A DNA stretch of 64,000 bases from contig JAPWDM010000005.1 in the NCBI GenBank assembly GCA_035578155.1, positions 35,302,108-35,366,107 on the forward strand, in the 5' to 3' direction. The number at the start of each line of letters is the position of its first letter. Within the stretch, counting starts at the first letter, position 1. A program made the position numbers and the translations under genes. This stretch comes from Brachynemurus nebulosus (Eukaryota; Arthropoda; Insecta; Neuroptera; Myrmeleontidae). The notes below the pieces were generated by a model, which was not told the DNA's origin, ran no database searches, and saw nothing but the letters and a program-made list of their open reading frames with translations. This document shows, piece by piece, positions 48,705-60,969 of this stretch.

Positions 48705-49062
48705 CCAAACAATTATGATACATACAATAAAACACATCAATTGTATCTACACCAACATGTGTATGTCTTAGTGCAATATGTTGATTGACTACGCAGCTTG
48801 CATATATATAGTATATATAATGGCCGACCTAGGTAACTAACAACCAACATTAAAAAATATTTATTTTAAGAAAGATATCCCTTTACTTTGAGAACTTTTT
48901 TGTTCAATAGAATGTTTACACTTAAATACGACACACTTCATTTTTTTTGTTTAAATTTCACGAGTTGATTAAAAAAAAAACAGTGACACAAGAATGATGT
49001 GACCCTTATGAATATGACGAACAGTAACAGACTAAATCAGAAGCGGTGTAAATTGCACAACA
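48705..49062 (-). mobile_element. THAP-transposon 5' fragment, copy 2
   Basis: This is the inverse of 1716-2065, collinear over about 350 bp. The minus-strand frame from 48941 to 48861 is open for 26 codons and starts MKCVVFKCKHSIEQK, then reaches GISFLK before a stop. Here the frame is not interrupted where copy 1 has its stop, so the shared Cys-x4-Cys N-terminus of a THAP-type finger is the ancestral state. The finger is incomplete: the second Cys-x2-His half is absent. Confidence 0.5.
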
Positions 49063-50929
49063 TTGCACCTTACGAATGACAGATTTTATATATTTATTTT
49101 ATAACATCTAGTATTCTGTGATATATATTATGTATGTATGTAGTTAATATCTACTTACTGTAAACGCAGCTAAAGTGTGCCTACTAAAAAGTAAAGCACA
49201 TATTTTTTTCTCCTATTAAGGAAAAACCTAATTACAAGTAAGAAAGAAAGATTTATCGTTTATAATTATTGCTTGCAGATAATTGAGTAGTGGTTGTATA
49301 AGATAAAATTAAAACAAATTAAAAAATGACCGATAAAGATAGATATATCACCGAGCATGTACTTCGTAAGATAATTATGTCGTTCTCTTTTTACTTTGTA
49401 ATAAAGATATTTTATTTGACATAGAAAGAAATGAACAATACAATTAAATTTACATTTCATTTGTTTCTTAATTCATTTATTTTATTTTATGTGGGAATAA
49501 ATTTTTGTAATACAGGGTTGAACAATATTTGCATTTTTAAATAATAAATTTCATTAATTAGATCTGTGCATATAATATTAGCTTTGTGGTAAACTAAAAC
49601 ATTAAATTAGTTAATTTTATTACGAAATGGGACATTTTGTTTGTGAAATGAAATTGTATACTGTATAGGGCTGCGAAAATTGTATGATTTTATCCCCAGT
49701 TTTATGTCTAAATTTATATGTAAGAGAAATAATAATAATTATAATGTAAACATGTGCTCAATAAATAAGGAAGAAACAGGATTTCTACATTTTGAATTTC
49801 AAAAAGTAGGAAATGGAATAATAACGTAAGTGTAGTCAGTCCAAAATACGTGTATACGGTGTTGAATATTGTATGAAACATATCCATTGTCATGTTCAAA
49901 ATTTTTTATTTAAATTTATTTAGATTTGGAATTGGATTCTGTCATTCACAGATCCGATATTTAAACATTAACTTCTGCATTTAAGTTACACGACTATTTT
50001 ATTACTCTGTAATGATCAAAATAACTCATTTTGAGGGAAATAAAAAAAATTTATTACCTGGATTTTTATAAGTGGAAATGGTAAAGGAGCTCATAATAAG
50101 CGGTAAAAAAAATGGGTGAGCGGGGGTGGCAGACGGTTGACCTGGAGGATTCAAAAGGGGTGATATATGATATTATTGCAATTTTCGGTGAAAGCTGACG
50201 TCAAAAAAAGTATATTTTGCGGAAGTTCTAAATCGTGCCAAAATCAATAAATTTTAATTTTAAATTTAAAAGGAAATGTTAGCTAGTTTTTAAGCATTTT
50301 TACTCGAATATTTAATAATTATGCGTTGATCAAAAATAGACGATGATGATAATTTGTCAGGAGACATCACTTTTCACTTCGAAGTAACGGAGTTAACGGA
50401 GTAATGTAACATAACAGCAGACTATTCTCAAAAATTGTATTATTTGAACTTGTGACGCTTTATACCGTAACTCACGATAACCTTCATAGAGCAGTTTATT
50501 CTGTCAATAGAGTACTTGACTGTATTAACATTTGCTTTCAATAATGAATAATTTTATTTATTATTCTTAAATATATTCAATTTTAATATTGACATATAAA
50601 AATGCTTTTTAGGTATTTAAAAATCCTATTTTGAAAATTAGGTGTAAACTTTTAGTCTTAATTTAACTGACTAAAAATTTATTCAGTTACTTCAAAATGA
50701 CGTCATGATTTGTAACAAATATTATAAACCAGATAGACAATTATATATGAAATTATATATGAATTTCAAAACCCCTATTCAGTTAAGACAATAACAGTTA
50801 AAGAATAATTAGGGCACTCTTATCTCATTTTTGTTAAAAATGTTGTACAGTGGGTTTTGAAATTAGACGATTCATTTAAGAAACGTAGTTACCATAGTTA
50901 CATCTTGTCTATGACAAACATCATTTTCA
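49063..50929. other. Intergenic DNA, nothing recognisable
   Basis: AT-rich sequence without supported genes or repeat ends. Confidence 0.45.
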
Positions 50930-51520
50930 TAGTAGCATTACATTCTCGCGAGGTCGCCTCGACGAGACGTTCGAGGTTTTGACGAGCCGAGACAAAATGA
51001 GTATGTACCATCTACACTCTCGCTTGCTCTCGCTTATATACTCAGTTATTCATACTGCTCATACGCGTTCGTATAGTTTGAAATGTCAATCATAGATGGA
51101 CAAGATGGGTGATGTCGGTGACATGGATTCAAATAACTCCTGCTGCAGTTCTATGTACTGTTGAATACTATAATTTTCGTCATGTATATTACACAAAAAA
51201 GTTTAAAATAACGTTTCTGTAAATTTAAGGCATGATTTTAGGTTATGTATAGAAACATAATATCAGGCAATATGTATATTCTTGATAATATCTATGTACG
51301 CAGATATGCAACATATGCAATATCAACACACGAGTATATGCGAGAGTGTAGTTGATCGCCGTTGATCGCCTCGCCTCGGGTCTCGTGTCCTTTGATTTGT
51401 GACAAAAAACCGACTCAGATCGGAGAGCTGGCGAGGCGAGGCGAGGTAACACGAGAGCATCAACTACACTCTCGTATTCGCGTCGCCTCGTGTTGCCTCG
51501 ACGAGAGTGTAGTGCTACTG
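50930..51520. mobile_element. GC-rich foldback element with CGAGAGTGTAG repeats
   Basis: Left TAGTAGCATTACATTCTCGC is mirrored by right GAGAGTGTAGTGCTACTG. The GCCTCGACGAG word and runs of GCGAGG/CCTCGC mark both ends, and CTACACTCTCG or its inverse occurs four times (about 51013, 51343, 51461, 51503). The GC content stands out sharply from the AT-rich surroundings. Overlapping frames on both strands (51243-51524, 51362-51550) come from the repeats. The target duplication is unclear. Confidence 0.65.
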
Positions 51521-51963
51521 TCACATTTACATTTTCACAGTACTAATTAACAAAGCGAAGTTGTTTTTCTTTGTAATTTATTTTGAATTTTTTTGATTTG
51601 TAACTAATTTTGTACTCAAAATAGTACAGAGTACTTACGTCGTTACTTAATAAACAAAATAGTAAAATACTCCTTTCAACTTGTTTTAAATATTATGTTA
51701 AAAATACTTTTATTGCACAGGCCAACGACTAAAAAACTTTTTTAATACTTTAACCGTATTTTTATGGATTTGAGTGTGCTGAATCTGAAAATAACAATAA
51801 AATTGCTGTATCACCCACCATTTCCTTACATTTTACATCATAAACCTTTATATTCAAAAAAATAGTTCAGAAAATTAATACAATCAATATAATACTAAAT
51901 ATGCGAAAGCCAGCGGTCCAATATCTTATAATGTATATAATGTCTTATAATTCCAATATCTTT
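51521..51963. other. Intergenic DNA, nothing recognisable
   Basis: No supported feature before the pseudogene. Confidence 0.35.
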
Positions 51964-52468
51964 GCTCAAAGTACCCGCATTTATCAGAAGCAAAGTTACA
52001 AGAGGGCGTCTTCATTGGCCCTGATATAAGAAAAATGATGTTTGACTCTGAGTTTGAATTACATATAACAGTGAAAGAGAAAGAGGCTTAGATTGCTTTC
52101 AAGGAAGTTGTTAACAAGTTTTTGGGTGACAAAAAAGACCCAGACTATTATATAACCATTGTATCTAATATGCTTAATCGTTTCAAGAATTTGGGATGTT
52201 TAACGAGTTTAAAGGTTCATTTTTAAACAGCCAGCTAGACTACTTTCTGGACAATTTACGAGCTGTCAGTGAGGAACAAGGAGAACGTTTCCACCAGGAT
52301 ATCAAGATAATGGAAGAACGCTATCAGGGACGTTGGAACACCAGGACGATGAGAGATTACTGTTGGTCCTTTCACCGAGAAAGTCAGCAAGCGGCACACA
52401 GAAGAAAAAGCCACATCCGAAGCTTCAAAGAAAAGAGAGAAAGAAAATATAAGCCCATGGGCTCTTAA
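51964..52468 (+). pseudogene. Conserved insect 'HGERFHQD'-type protein, broken copy
   Basis: One frame reads YPHLSEAKLQEGVFIGPDIR and onward to EKEA, then a TAG at 52090 where I would expect a Trp codon, then IAFKEVVNKFLGDKKDPDYY and on to NLGCLTSLKVHF. A 1-nt deletion near 52230 shifts the frame, which continues as LNSQLDYF..NLRAVSEEQGERFHQDIK, MEERYQGRW and YCWSF before a stop at 52466. The EQGERFHQDI..MEERYQGRW phrase marks a family I have seen among uncharacterised, often multi-copy insect proteins, usually next to mobile DNA; its function is unknown to me. The N-terminal part is missing. Only two lesions separate this segment from an open frame, so inactivation looks recent. Confidence 0.6.
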
Positions 52469-53336
52469 AACCTTCATAAAACTTAGTATTAGGAATAAAA
52501 ATATATTTTATGTGTTAATATATTTTATGAACGTTTTCACTCCTATAGAATATTAGCATATTTCATTAAATCTGACATAGCCAAAATGTGACAAAACTGT
52601 GGGTGCTACAAAATAATGAAATTCATATTTGGATTTAGCACCCAAAAAAATATAAAGATCACCTATTAACATTAAAAAAGTTTTTTATGACCTTAATTTT
52701 GCAGGCCTGTGTTGTTTGCTACAGCTTTAAAGTTGTGTAAAACTGTTTTGTAAAAATGCACTTAATACTTCAATAGGGCTTCAAGAAAAACTTACGGTGA
52801 GGAATGACGATGCTAGTGGTTACGTCTAACTGAAATGAGAGGGCAACATTTGTACTGTAGCGTGTAAAATTTGGCCTGAGCTTAAAATAAAATCCAAAAC
52901 ATATTCTGTTACATTAACTGTCAACGAAGAAAATAACAAAGTAAAAAGTTGTAAATACCATTGAGCATGCTGATTCTTGAGTACAAATATAAAATATTTA
53001 CTTGCCATCGAATCGTGACGTCATTGTACACGTCACTACGACGAGTCAATTTTCGCGCAAATTTGTTCACTTAAAATTGAGCAGTAGTTTTTTCAAAACT
53101 TTTAAAAATTTAAGAAATACATAAGAACAAAATATTTCGAATCATTTTTAAAATGCAGTCAAGTACCCTATTGAAAACTTAATGATGGCATAGTAACATT
53201 TTTAGAACATTTTGTATTCAAACTTCATAATATTATTTAATAACAGATATATTATGTTAAACATTTCAACTGTAAAGATGAAGTAGGTTATATTTAAAGT
53301 AGAACAAATTCATCGGTATATTATGTATATACATTA
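52469..53336. other. Intergenic DNA, nothing recognisable
   Basis: No supported gene. It may include the 3' flank of the pseudogene's source element, but no terminus was found. Confidence 0.4.
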
Positions 53337-54491
53337 GGGTGTGCCGAAAAAACATTTATATTTTTTTCTCGCTCTCCGCTCAAAATATCCAGGGATATCT
53401 CTAAACAAACATTCTCACCAAAGCGGAGCTCATAATTTCAATATTTAGAGGTGCATCATCGAACCTAAATTTTTCCCATTTAAACAACACAGGGACGACG
53501 ATTTTTTATATTATTTACTCCTGCAAACTATGAAGAAATTATTTTTCCATAAAATGAATCAGAGCACCATATTAAACATTAAATTTTGGACAAAAAATTT
53601 CATTGCGTCAAATTTCTATCAACAACATTTCACTTTCTACAGAGCCTTAAAATTTAAATTTTTAGAAATTTTGCTTTTTTGTTATATTTTTAAGTTAAAC
53701 TATTAAAGACAGGACAATTAAGTTAAATGACAATTTTGTAGTTCAATTGACGCTTTACAAAAAAGTTCCTGACCAATTTCTCGTATTACAAATAATTATA
53801 AAGTTACAGACCGTCAAAGTTTATTTTACTTATTTTTTTAGCGAAGAGGAAATTCAGCTATTACAGCGGGTGTCATGAAAGACCTGATCCGGGACTATGA
53901 TAGAAATTTGTTTTGAGACCTCGACAAACCGAGAACGACCGAAATTTTGTGTCAGGTTTGTGTCAATTTTGTGTGTGGTTCAGGTCTTTTCCTGACACCC
54001 GCTGTAACAGCTGAATTTCCATTCTGGAAACACGCTAAAAAATAAGTAAAATAAACTTTGAAGGTCTGTAACTTTGTAACTATTTATAATACGGAAAATT
54101 TGTAAGGAACTTTTTTATAAAGCGTCAGTTGGACTACAAAATTGTCATTTACCTTTTTGGTCCTATCTGTAATAGTTTAGCTTAAAAATGTAAAAAAAAA
54201 AGCAAAATTTCAAAAAATTACATTTTAAGGCTTTGTAGAAAGTGAGACATTGTTGATAGAAATTTGACTCAATGAAATTTTTTGTCCAAAATTTAATGCT
54301 TAAGAGGGTGCTTTGATTGATTTTATGGAAAAAAAATCCTTCATAGTTTGCAGGAGTAAATAATATAAAAAATGCTGCACATCTAAAAATTGGAATTATG
54401 AGCTTCGCTTTGGTGAGTATGTTTGTTTAGACATATCGTAGGATATTTTGAGTGGAGAGCGAGAAAAAAATATATGCTTTTTGGCACACCC
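53337..54491. mobile_element. 1.15-kb foldback element (GGGTGTGCC ends)
   Basis: The ends GGGTGTGCCGAAAAA and TTTTTGGCACACCC are inverted, and the mirror similarity extends through almost the whole length: CTCGCTCTCCGCTCAAAATA, CACCAAAGCGGAGCTCATAA, TTTATTTTACTTATTTTTTAGC and AGCTATTACAGCGGGTGTCA each recur inverted. The centre is near 53925. The arms differ by scattered substitutions. Non-coding. Confidence 0.8.
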
Positions 54492-54541
54492 AATATACAT
54501 AGGACTAATATACAGCAATTAAAATATCTCTCTATTCTTTC

Positions 54542-54544
<3 letters not shown>

Positions 54545-54573
<29 letters not shown>
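54545..54573. repeat. A-homopolymer
   Basis: Uninterrupted run of more than 25 A. Confidence 0.9.
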
Positions 54574-55126
54574 CTAGCATAGTTTTTGTTATGTATTTTT
54601 CTATTTGAAATAGCCGAACCATGCAAGCACTAGGAATACGAATGATGATGAACTCAGCTACATAACTCGTCATTCTACAACATATGTACTTATATTGTTA
54701 TGTAATTATATATAAACATGCACACATTGCACAACAATGCAATTTTTCTCTTTTTTTTTTTTACATTTTTCCTATTGTAAGCTGTTGTATGTAGAGGTAC
54801 ATATGTATACATAGGAAAATGATGATGTGGAAATTCATTTAGTCGAATGAATAGATATGGAATAATAAATTGTGAAGCCAGAAAAATTTTCATCTAACAA
54901 ATCAAAATACGTCAAATTATATGTTACAATGGCAAACATAACTTGGTATGTTTAAATGAGTTTTTGTTAGCAGCTTTTAAATAAATTATAGTGTTTCAGA
55001 GATAATTTATTTAAATTTCGAAGGAATATGTTGACAAAGAAATAGCTATGATTTTTTTAAAAGACAAATCAAAATGAACTCTACGTTGGTTTTATAATTA
55101 TAACAAATAGCATTCAGTTGAAACTG

Positions 55127-55427
55127 ATAATTTATGAATGATAATATTGAAGATATGAGCGGATAAAGGTGTTATGTAACATTTTTTCAAAAACTCATTT
55201 TTTGCTAAATTTTGGAATATCCTATGCTAAGGTATCATATATTACAATTTGGTTTCATTAAGCCTAATAGTTTTGTAGAAATTCAATAATAAACACATGC
55301 TATTACATGGGAAATACCTATATGTAAATAAAAACTTTCAAACGCTTCTATTGTAAAATTATGGAAATGTTACATAACACCTTCATTCACTCATGTCTTC
55401 AATTATTCCATATAAACCATAATTTTG
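55127..55427. mobile_element. 0.3-kb TIR MITE
   Basis: GAAGATATGAGCGGATAAAG followed by GTGTTATGTAACAT on the left is mirrored by ATGTTACATAACACCTTCAT, then CATGTCTTCAATTAT on the right. Inverted arms of about 55 bp. It lies immediately beside the next element. Confidence 0.65.
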
Positions 55428-55433
55428 ATTCAG

Positions 55434-56530
55434 AAAGGGCATAGCCGGGTAAAATAGGGAAAACGGCCCTTGACGCAAAATTAATTGTTTTTATAGGAAA
55501 TATGTAATACTTCTTAGCCCCAGATACATTCCTGCCAAATTTCAACCCCCCAAGGCTAATAGTTTATGAATACATGTAATGTAATGAATACATGTACATG
55601 TAATTTACCTACATACTTTTATAACTACAGCAGGTTTTAGCCGGACTGTTGTTATTACTACACATTGTTAAATTTTTTTGTTCCAATTTATTAAGTTAAT
55701 GTTTATTATTATTAAAACAATATAACATTTAAGATGTATTGTGGTTATTAATATCTTTATTTCGATAATGTTTCTAATTTTTGTTGAGTTAGATGTAATT
55801 TTAATTAGTAAATATACTGAGATAATTTTATTAATTTCATTTAAATATTCAGATTCATGGTAAAATTAACCTTGAAAATTATTTTTTAATAAGTTAAAAC
55901 ATATTTTTTATGACAAGTCGAAATATATATTTTTTTAGACCGTCGCAGGAACTTCAAGAACTGCAACTCAGGGGGGAAGAGAACATTTTATTGCACTCCT
56001 TAGAGTTCTACTGTGTATTAGAAATAAGGCAGGTGCTTTACTTTATGGTTATTTTTATACATAAGTAATATATGTAGCACTGAACATGGCATGCATTTGT
56101 ATTGAAATATTACTATGTTCTACCAACTAAAATTTTTCCAAAAAAATATATGTTATAGAGTACTAAGAGACATATTATTGAACAAAAAATGGTGGGTGTC
56201 GCTAACGCGTAAGTGCCAAAAAAAAATTTACTTAAATTTAAAAATTTAAAAAAATTAGTATAATAAAGGGATATAACGTTAATTTTTTTTTATTACTTTG
56301 CCTAAGGTGGGTACACAATATATATTAAACTCAAATAAATCGGTTCAGTAATTTCGTCGAAAAAATTTTTTTTTGAAAATTTTTGTCTGTTTGTGTATTC
56401 ATAAACTATTAGCCTCGGAGGGTTGAAATTTAGCAGGAATGGATTTAGGGCTAAGAAGTATTATTTCCTATAGAAACAATCAATTTTGCGTCAAGAGCCG
56501 TTTTCCCTATCTTACCCGGCTATGCCCTTT
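55434..56530. mobile_element. 1.1-kb TIR element (AAAGGGCATAGCCGGGTAA ends)
   Basis: The TIRs are about 150 bp: AAAGGGCATAGCCGGGTAAA, GGGAAAACGGC, TTGACGCAAAATTAATTG and GCTAATAGTTTATGAATAC on the left all recur inverted on the right, ending CCCGGCTATGCCCTTT. No coding remnant was recognised in the centre. Confidence 0.75.
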
Positions 56531-56730
56531 ACGTTATTTACGTTACGTTTTATTTACGTTATTTTATATATATTTAAACAACTGATGAAAATCAACGAAC
56601 TCTTTTTCGATTCATTTGTCCATTTTCATGTATAAAGTAGGGAAGTACGAGTACACTGAGAAAAATCTTTTTTTATCACAATCGAAAAACTATTTAATTT
56701 TTTAGTGAAATACACCATCAAATAAGTTTA

Positions 56731-56968
56731 TTAACGTAGCTGCTCTGAGATAGTCAGGTACAAAAGTATATCTCAAAAAAATTTCTTTTATTAAAAATTA
56801 AGTAATGTAGGTCTTCAGTTATTATATTTGTATACCACTTGTTTTTTTTTAAATTTCCGTGCGTTTGTGTTGTAGCAATATAAAAACTTTGTTGAAAAAG
56901 CTTTGTAAAATGATGTTTTTAAATTATATTTCAAAAACGGCATAGTGAATTATTTTTATTTGTTATTT
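56731..56968 (+). mobile_element. TTAA-flanked MITE, copy 3, truncated
   Basis: It starts TTAACGTAGCTGCTCTGAGA and follows copy 2 (11711) for about 240 bp, with a short internal deletion near TAATGTAGGTCTTCAG. The right half is missing. Confidence 0.7.
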
Positions 56969-57788
56969 GTTAAGGTTACAAAAAAAAGAAAAAGAACAAA
57001 ATCAAAGATACATACCAACATCAAAAAGTGAACCCTAGGAATTTACAAAATATAAATTATACTAAACTATGTTGACAAAATTGAACATTATTTAGAATTA
57101 TACCGTATTTCGGAAAATCTGTTACAGATCGCGGTACCTGTACCAGTGAATATACACATATCAGCGTATTTTGAGTCGCCATATTGCAGGACGAGTTAAC
57201 TCGTCTTAATCATTTAAAAACTTAAAAAAACATCGACTACAAGCACATTTTTTTAGAAACGCCTATAAAATCTTGAAATGGGAAACTGGAAAATACGCCG
57301 TACGTAATTCATTTCTTAATCTATATAACTTCTGAACTTAGTTGACACACAATAAAAATTCATATTCCAGTTTTTTTTTTTTTCATTTTTCTTAATATAA
57401 CTTTTATAATTTTATTATGTTTGACAATAAATTAGAAATTTTATTGCTTTTTTGTCAGCAATTAAGGACGGTAAAATGGTTATCGTGTAGCAATTTATAG
57501 CCTTATTTTAAAATTAATGACATCCAGTAACCATTTAAATAACACTGATTTTAATAATTTTTCAACGCGTTTCATTTGGGCTTATATTTCAAAAGTTTAT
57601 ATGAAAGTAATTCATTTAAGTATATTTTCCACCAAATTGATATTATTTTCTAATTCGTAAACTCACAATTTGATTTCTAATTGGTAGTTCTTAAGTATAT
57701 ATAATTTTATTAAGTCAACGAGGAGACTAATTTTTAAAAAAAAAATTATTCGAAATAGGTTTATTTATTATTATTTTCTACTTTGCTG
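56969..57788. other. Intergenic DNA, nothing recognisable
   Basis: AT-rich, no supported feature. Confidence 0.4.
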
Positions 57789-58155
57789 AACTACATAGTG
57801 GTCAAGTGGTCGCAAAACGACATTTCATATTACACGACCTAATATTAGGTATTCCAGATAATGAATGGCGAAAATGATTCCGGCTATGAAACAAAAAACT
57901 ATTCAGAGTTAAAGAATGGATTTAAGACATTTCTCTAATACTTAAAAAATGTGTCAATATTTGTCTGAATTGGTGGCCATGTGGTTGCAAAACGACTTCT
58001 TATATTACACGATCTAATGTTTTTCCAGTTAATGGCGGAAATGATTTCATGCTTCAACAAAATTTACTAAGAATTAAAATAATTGCCTTTAGACATTTCT
58101 CCAATGCTTAACAATGTGTCGATATTTGGCTAAATTACATGGTCTAAATTACATT
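57789..58155. repeat. Two-copy tandem duplication, period about 174 bp
   Basis: GTGGTCGCAAAACGAC, ATATTACACGACCTAAT, GAATTAAA-like and TTTAGACATTTCTC words occur in the same order in 57800-57970 and 57975-58150. Non-coding. Confidence 0.75.
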
Positions 58156-58159
58156 TTTG

Positions 58160-59876
58160 TCTGAATTTCCAAAATTTTTGGGTAGGCCCGGGCCTACCCG
58201 GCCTACCCCCTGTCGCCATTGTCACAGGTATGGTAGATCAAGTTTCATAGTAGTTTATGATAGCTGAACATCCCTAATGGAAATGCGTTAATACTAACAA
58301 TGTTTCTCTAATGTAGAACAAACTATTAACCAAGCAAGTAATATCAAATGTATGTAGAAACTAAAGTAAATTTATCGTTGGAATTAAAGGTGCAGTAGGT
58401 AATCCAGTGAGTAATTGAGAATTTTGTCACTTAACATATTATAACGTTATCTATATGCAATGAGTTATTTACAGGTGCAATTTGTCATTGTTGTAAGAGC
58501 AATGGTTTAAAAAGATTGACTACAGTTGATGTTACGGTCAAAGCATTGTTTGCGTCACAACACAAACACCTTTCCTAAGTATTACATAATCATTCTCGTA
58601 TTTTACGAGCATGTATCTTACATCTTAAATTAATCAGCATGCTATGCATTAAGTTTGTATAAGGTTGCAGGCACCTACGAAAATTAAAGCAATGTTAGAT
58701 TGGCTGAGAGAATTTATAGTTGAGGAGCTGGTGACATTTTCGATATAGAATTCCATCGTCGTTGGTAGTAACATATTATATAGTTCACTACTGTGCGAAT
58801 AAGAAAAAACTGGAACGGAGCTCAGATAGGGGTGATTTTCTTTGAAAATAATCTTTGAAAATGCAAAAAGAAAGCTCCCTTAGTGTTGTGTTCATTTTTT
58901 GGTACCAAACTAGCAGGTATATATATATGCGTAACATAGTTATTGTTATAAAACTATCCGTGCCACAAGGGCTCTTTTATTCCCTCAAACCTTTTTTTTT
59001 TTAAATTTTATTCTTGAGTTCTATAGAGAGCTAAATGCATCTTTATTGAAAATAGTGTACTTATATAATAAATTTACTGTCAGATATTTAAAAAAAAAGG
59101 TTGTAAATTGTTTTAATTTCACCGACAGAGTTAAATGATCTAGTTTTACATAATCCTTATTTTAACCTAATAATTAATTATTCATTTTTAGGGTTCCGAA
59201 GTAAAACTCTAAGAATATACATCTATCGGTATGTGCATGCGTAATATACCTACTTAAATGTTCTTACTGTAAAAATAGTCAATTTTAGGGTCCCGAAGTA
59301 ACACTTTTAGAAACCTTATAATTTTATATTTTTCTATCTCACTTATGGAAACTGGGAATGGAAATTTGCTACCACTTTTCATTTTTAAGCTCCGTTTATG
59401 AATATTGTGCTTGAAAAGGAGGTTTTCTGTAACACCTTCCACCCCCTCCACCCTCCCTTACCTTTAACCATTAGTCAAAGAAAGTAAAAAAAAAATATCA
59501 ATACTACACTTGCCAAGGACATTGGAGTAAAATTAATTCGGCTAAGTTGTGTCGATAACTTTCAGAGAACGGCCAGATTTTTATAAATTACTTTGGAAAC
59601 TGATGACTATGAGGTGATTATTAGCCACGTTCGAAAAAAATTATATAGCCCAATGATTTGGTCAATTATCTACATTGCTTAATCTATCTACCATTGTTTT
59701 TTTACATATTTTACGTAGACAACAGCTAGGTAATCTTAACCATTGTCTACACGTAGACAATCAGGTAGTCTACATTACGAAGTTTACTTGCACAACACTG
59801 ACTTAAAATACCGAGCTAGGACAAAACAATTTGAGTCAATTAAATATGTTTATAAGGAATATTTTGGAATAAATGA
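58160..59876. other. Intergenic DNA left of the Penelope pair
   Basis: No supported gene. A near-palindrome ATTGTCTACACGTAGACAAT lies at about 59742-59761. The frame 59743-59940 runs across the Penelope border and is not a gene. Confidence 0.4.
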
Positions 59877-59913
59877 TCACCAAGTTACATCAAAAAGTTT
59901 TCTTTGTTTTTTA

Positions 59914-59958
59914 TTGGCTACGTACGTTTCGAGAATATAAATCTCTTCTTCAGGCCAT
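59914..59958 (-). ncRNA. Hammerhead-ribozyme-like motif, left Penelope copy
   Basis: Read on the minus strand: GGC, CTGAAGA, one extra A, stem II GAGA/TCTC, GAAA, a mini stem III CG(TA)CG, then TA and GCC pairing back. It is the mirror copy of 63882-63924. The extra nucleotide before stem II is a departure from the consensus. Hammerhead motifs in Penelope terminal repeats are established knowledge; activity of this one is not. Confidence 0.45.
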
Positions 59959-60395
59959 AATCTTAAAATATTAGAAACAAACATAATATTAAAATAATAA
60001 ATGGTAATACAATAAATCAAATACTTACAACTTCTTTTAAAAAACAAATCAAAATGAAAAAATTATTATAGTTATTAAGATAAAAATACACAATCTTTAC
60101 AGTCAAAAAATAAAAATTTAAATTAAGACAAACAAATTTTTTAAAAAATAAAAAATTATATCGTTGAAAAACTAATAAAATACGTTTTTTAAAATAGTAT
60201 TACGTCAAACATTGAAATGAATTAAAAATCAAAAATCAAAAAATCAAAAAATCAAAAAACAAAATTGCAAAAAATCAAACAACAAATTGAAATAGACAAA
60301 ATAGGTCCACAGATGTACTTCATATCTATTATGTTTTATAGAGAATAATAATAATGTGTTTATGTAAGTGCATATTATTTATAGCATATTTAAAT

Positions 60396-60960
60396 TTATT
60401 TTTGTTTATGTTTTTGAATATTTTGACATAAGGGTTTATAAAGTGTCAGATTGTCATTTTCAACTTGATTGTTTACATTTTCCGTTGAGAAAATCCATAG
60501 GGTTTCCAGGTTCAATCTTTTTTTATAGTTTTTTTTGTATTGTAGCACCTTTGTATTATGGAATTCAAAGACATGGTCCAAATTATACGCGTGTTGTGCT
60601 AAGCCTGTGCGTAATTCACCCCTACCCAAATCCCACCTGTGTTGTTTCAGGCGATACTCGAGAGCCTTAGATGTCTGACCAATGTACGAAGAGCCACAAC
60701 TCGAACAAGGAACTGAATAAACTAGATGGCTTCTTTCTTCAATTGGAGTCACTCCTTTTAGGTTTGAGTAAAGGGAATTTTTTATGGAAAAGGGGGTACT
60801 TAAACACTGGAGAAAACCCTTGAGATTTAAGGAAAGAAGAGACTGGAATGATTGATTTCCCCATATAAGGCAGTGATATATTTTTCTTGGGCGGTCTATT
60901 GTCTGTGTTGTTCGTAATATAGTTGTTATTATATGTACGGTGAACGAGCTTTTTTGTCAT
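60396..60960 (-). pseudogene. Penelope GIY-YIG endonuclease fragment, left copy
   Basis: The endonuclease frame (60752 to 60396) carries the GIY-YIG hallmarks LVYSVPCSSCG and SSYIGQTSKALEYRLKQH, then HNTKVLQY and a C-terminal LETLWIFSTEN stretch, in the order seen in Penelope-like proteins. The part upstream (60960 to 60739, with NRPPKKNISLPYMGKSI) is in another frame. The break coincides with a run of five C/G at 60791-60795 where the right copy has four. The reverse transcriptase proper is missing through 5' truncation. In Penelope elements this domain nicks the target DNA for primed reverse transcription. Confidence 0.8.
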
Positions 60961-60969
60961 ATTCTCAAT

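Noticed and set aside
51243..51550. Two arginine-rich frames on opposite strands
   Set aside because: They lie inside the GC-rich foldback element and overlap each other; the repeats explain them.
59743..59940. 65-residue plus-strand frame
   Set aside because: It crosses the border of the left Penelope copy into non-coding 3' sequence, so it cannot be an ancestral gene.
60368..60670. 100-residue plus-strand frame
   Set aside because: Antisense to the Penelope endonuclease remnant; shadow frame.
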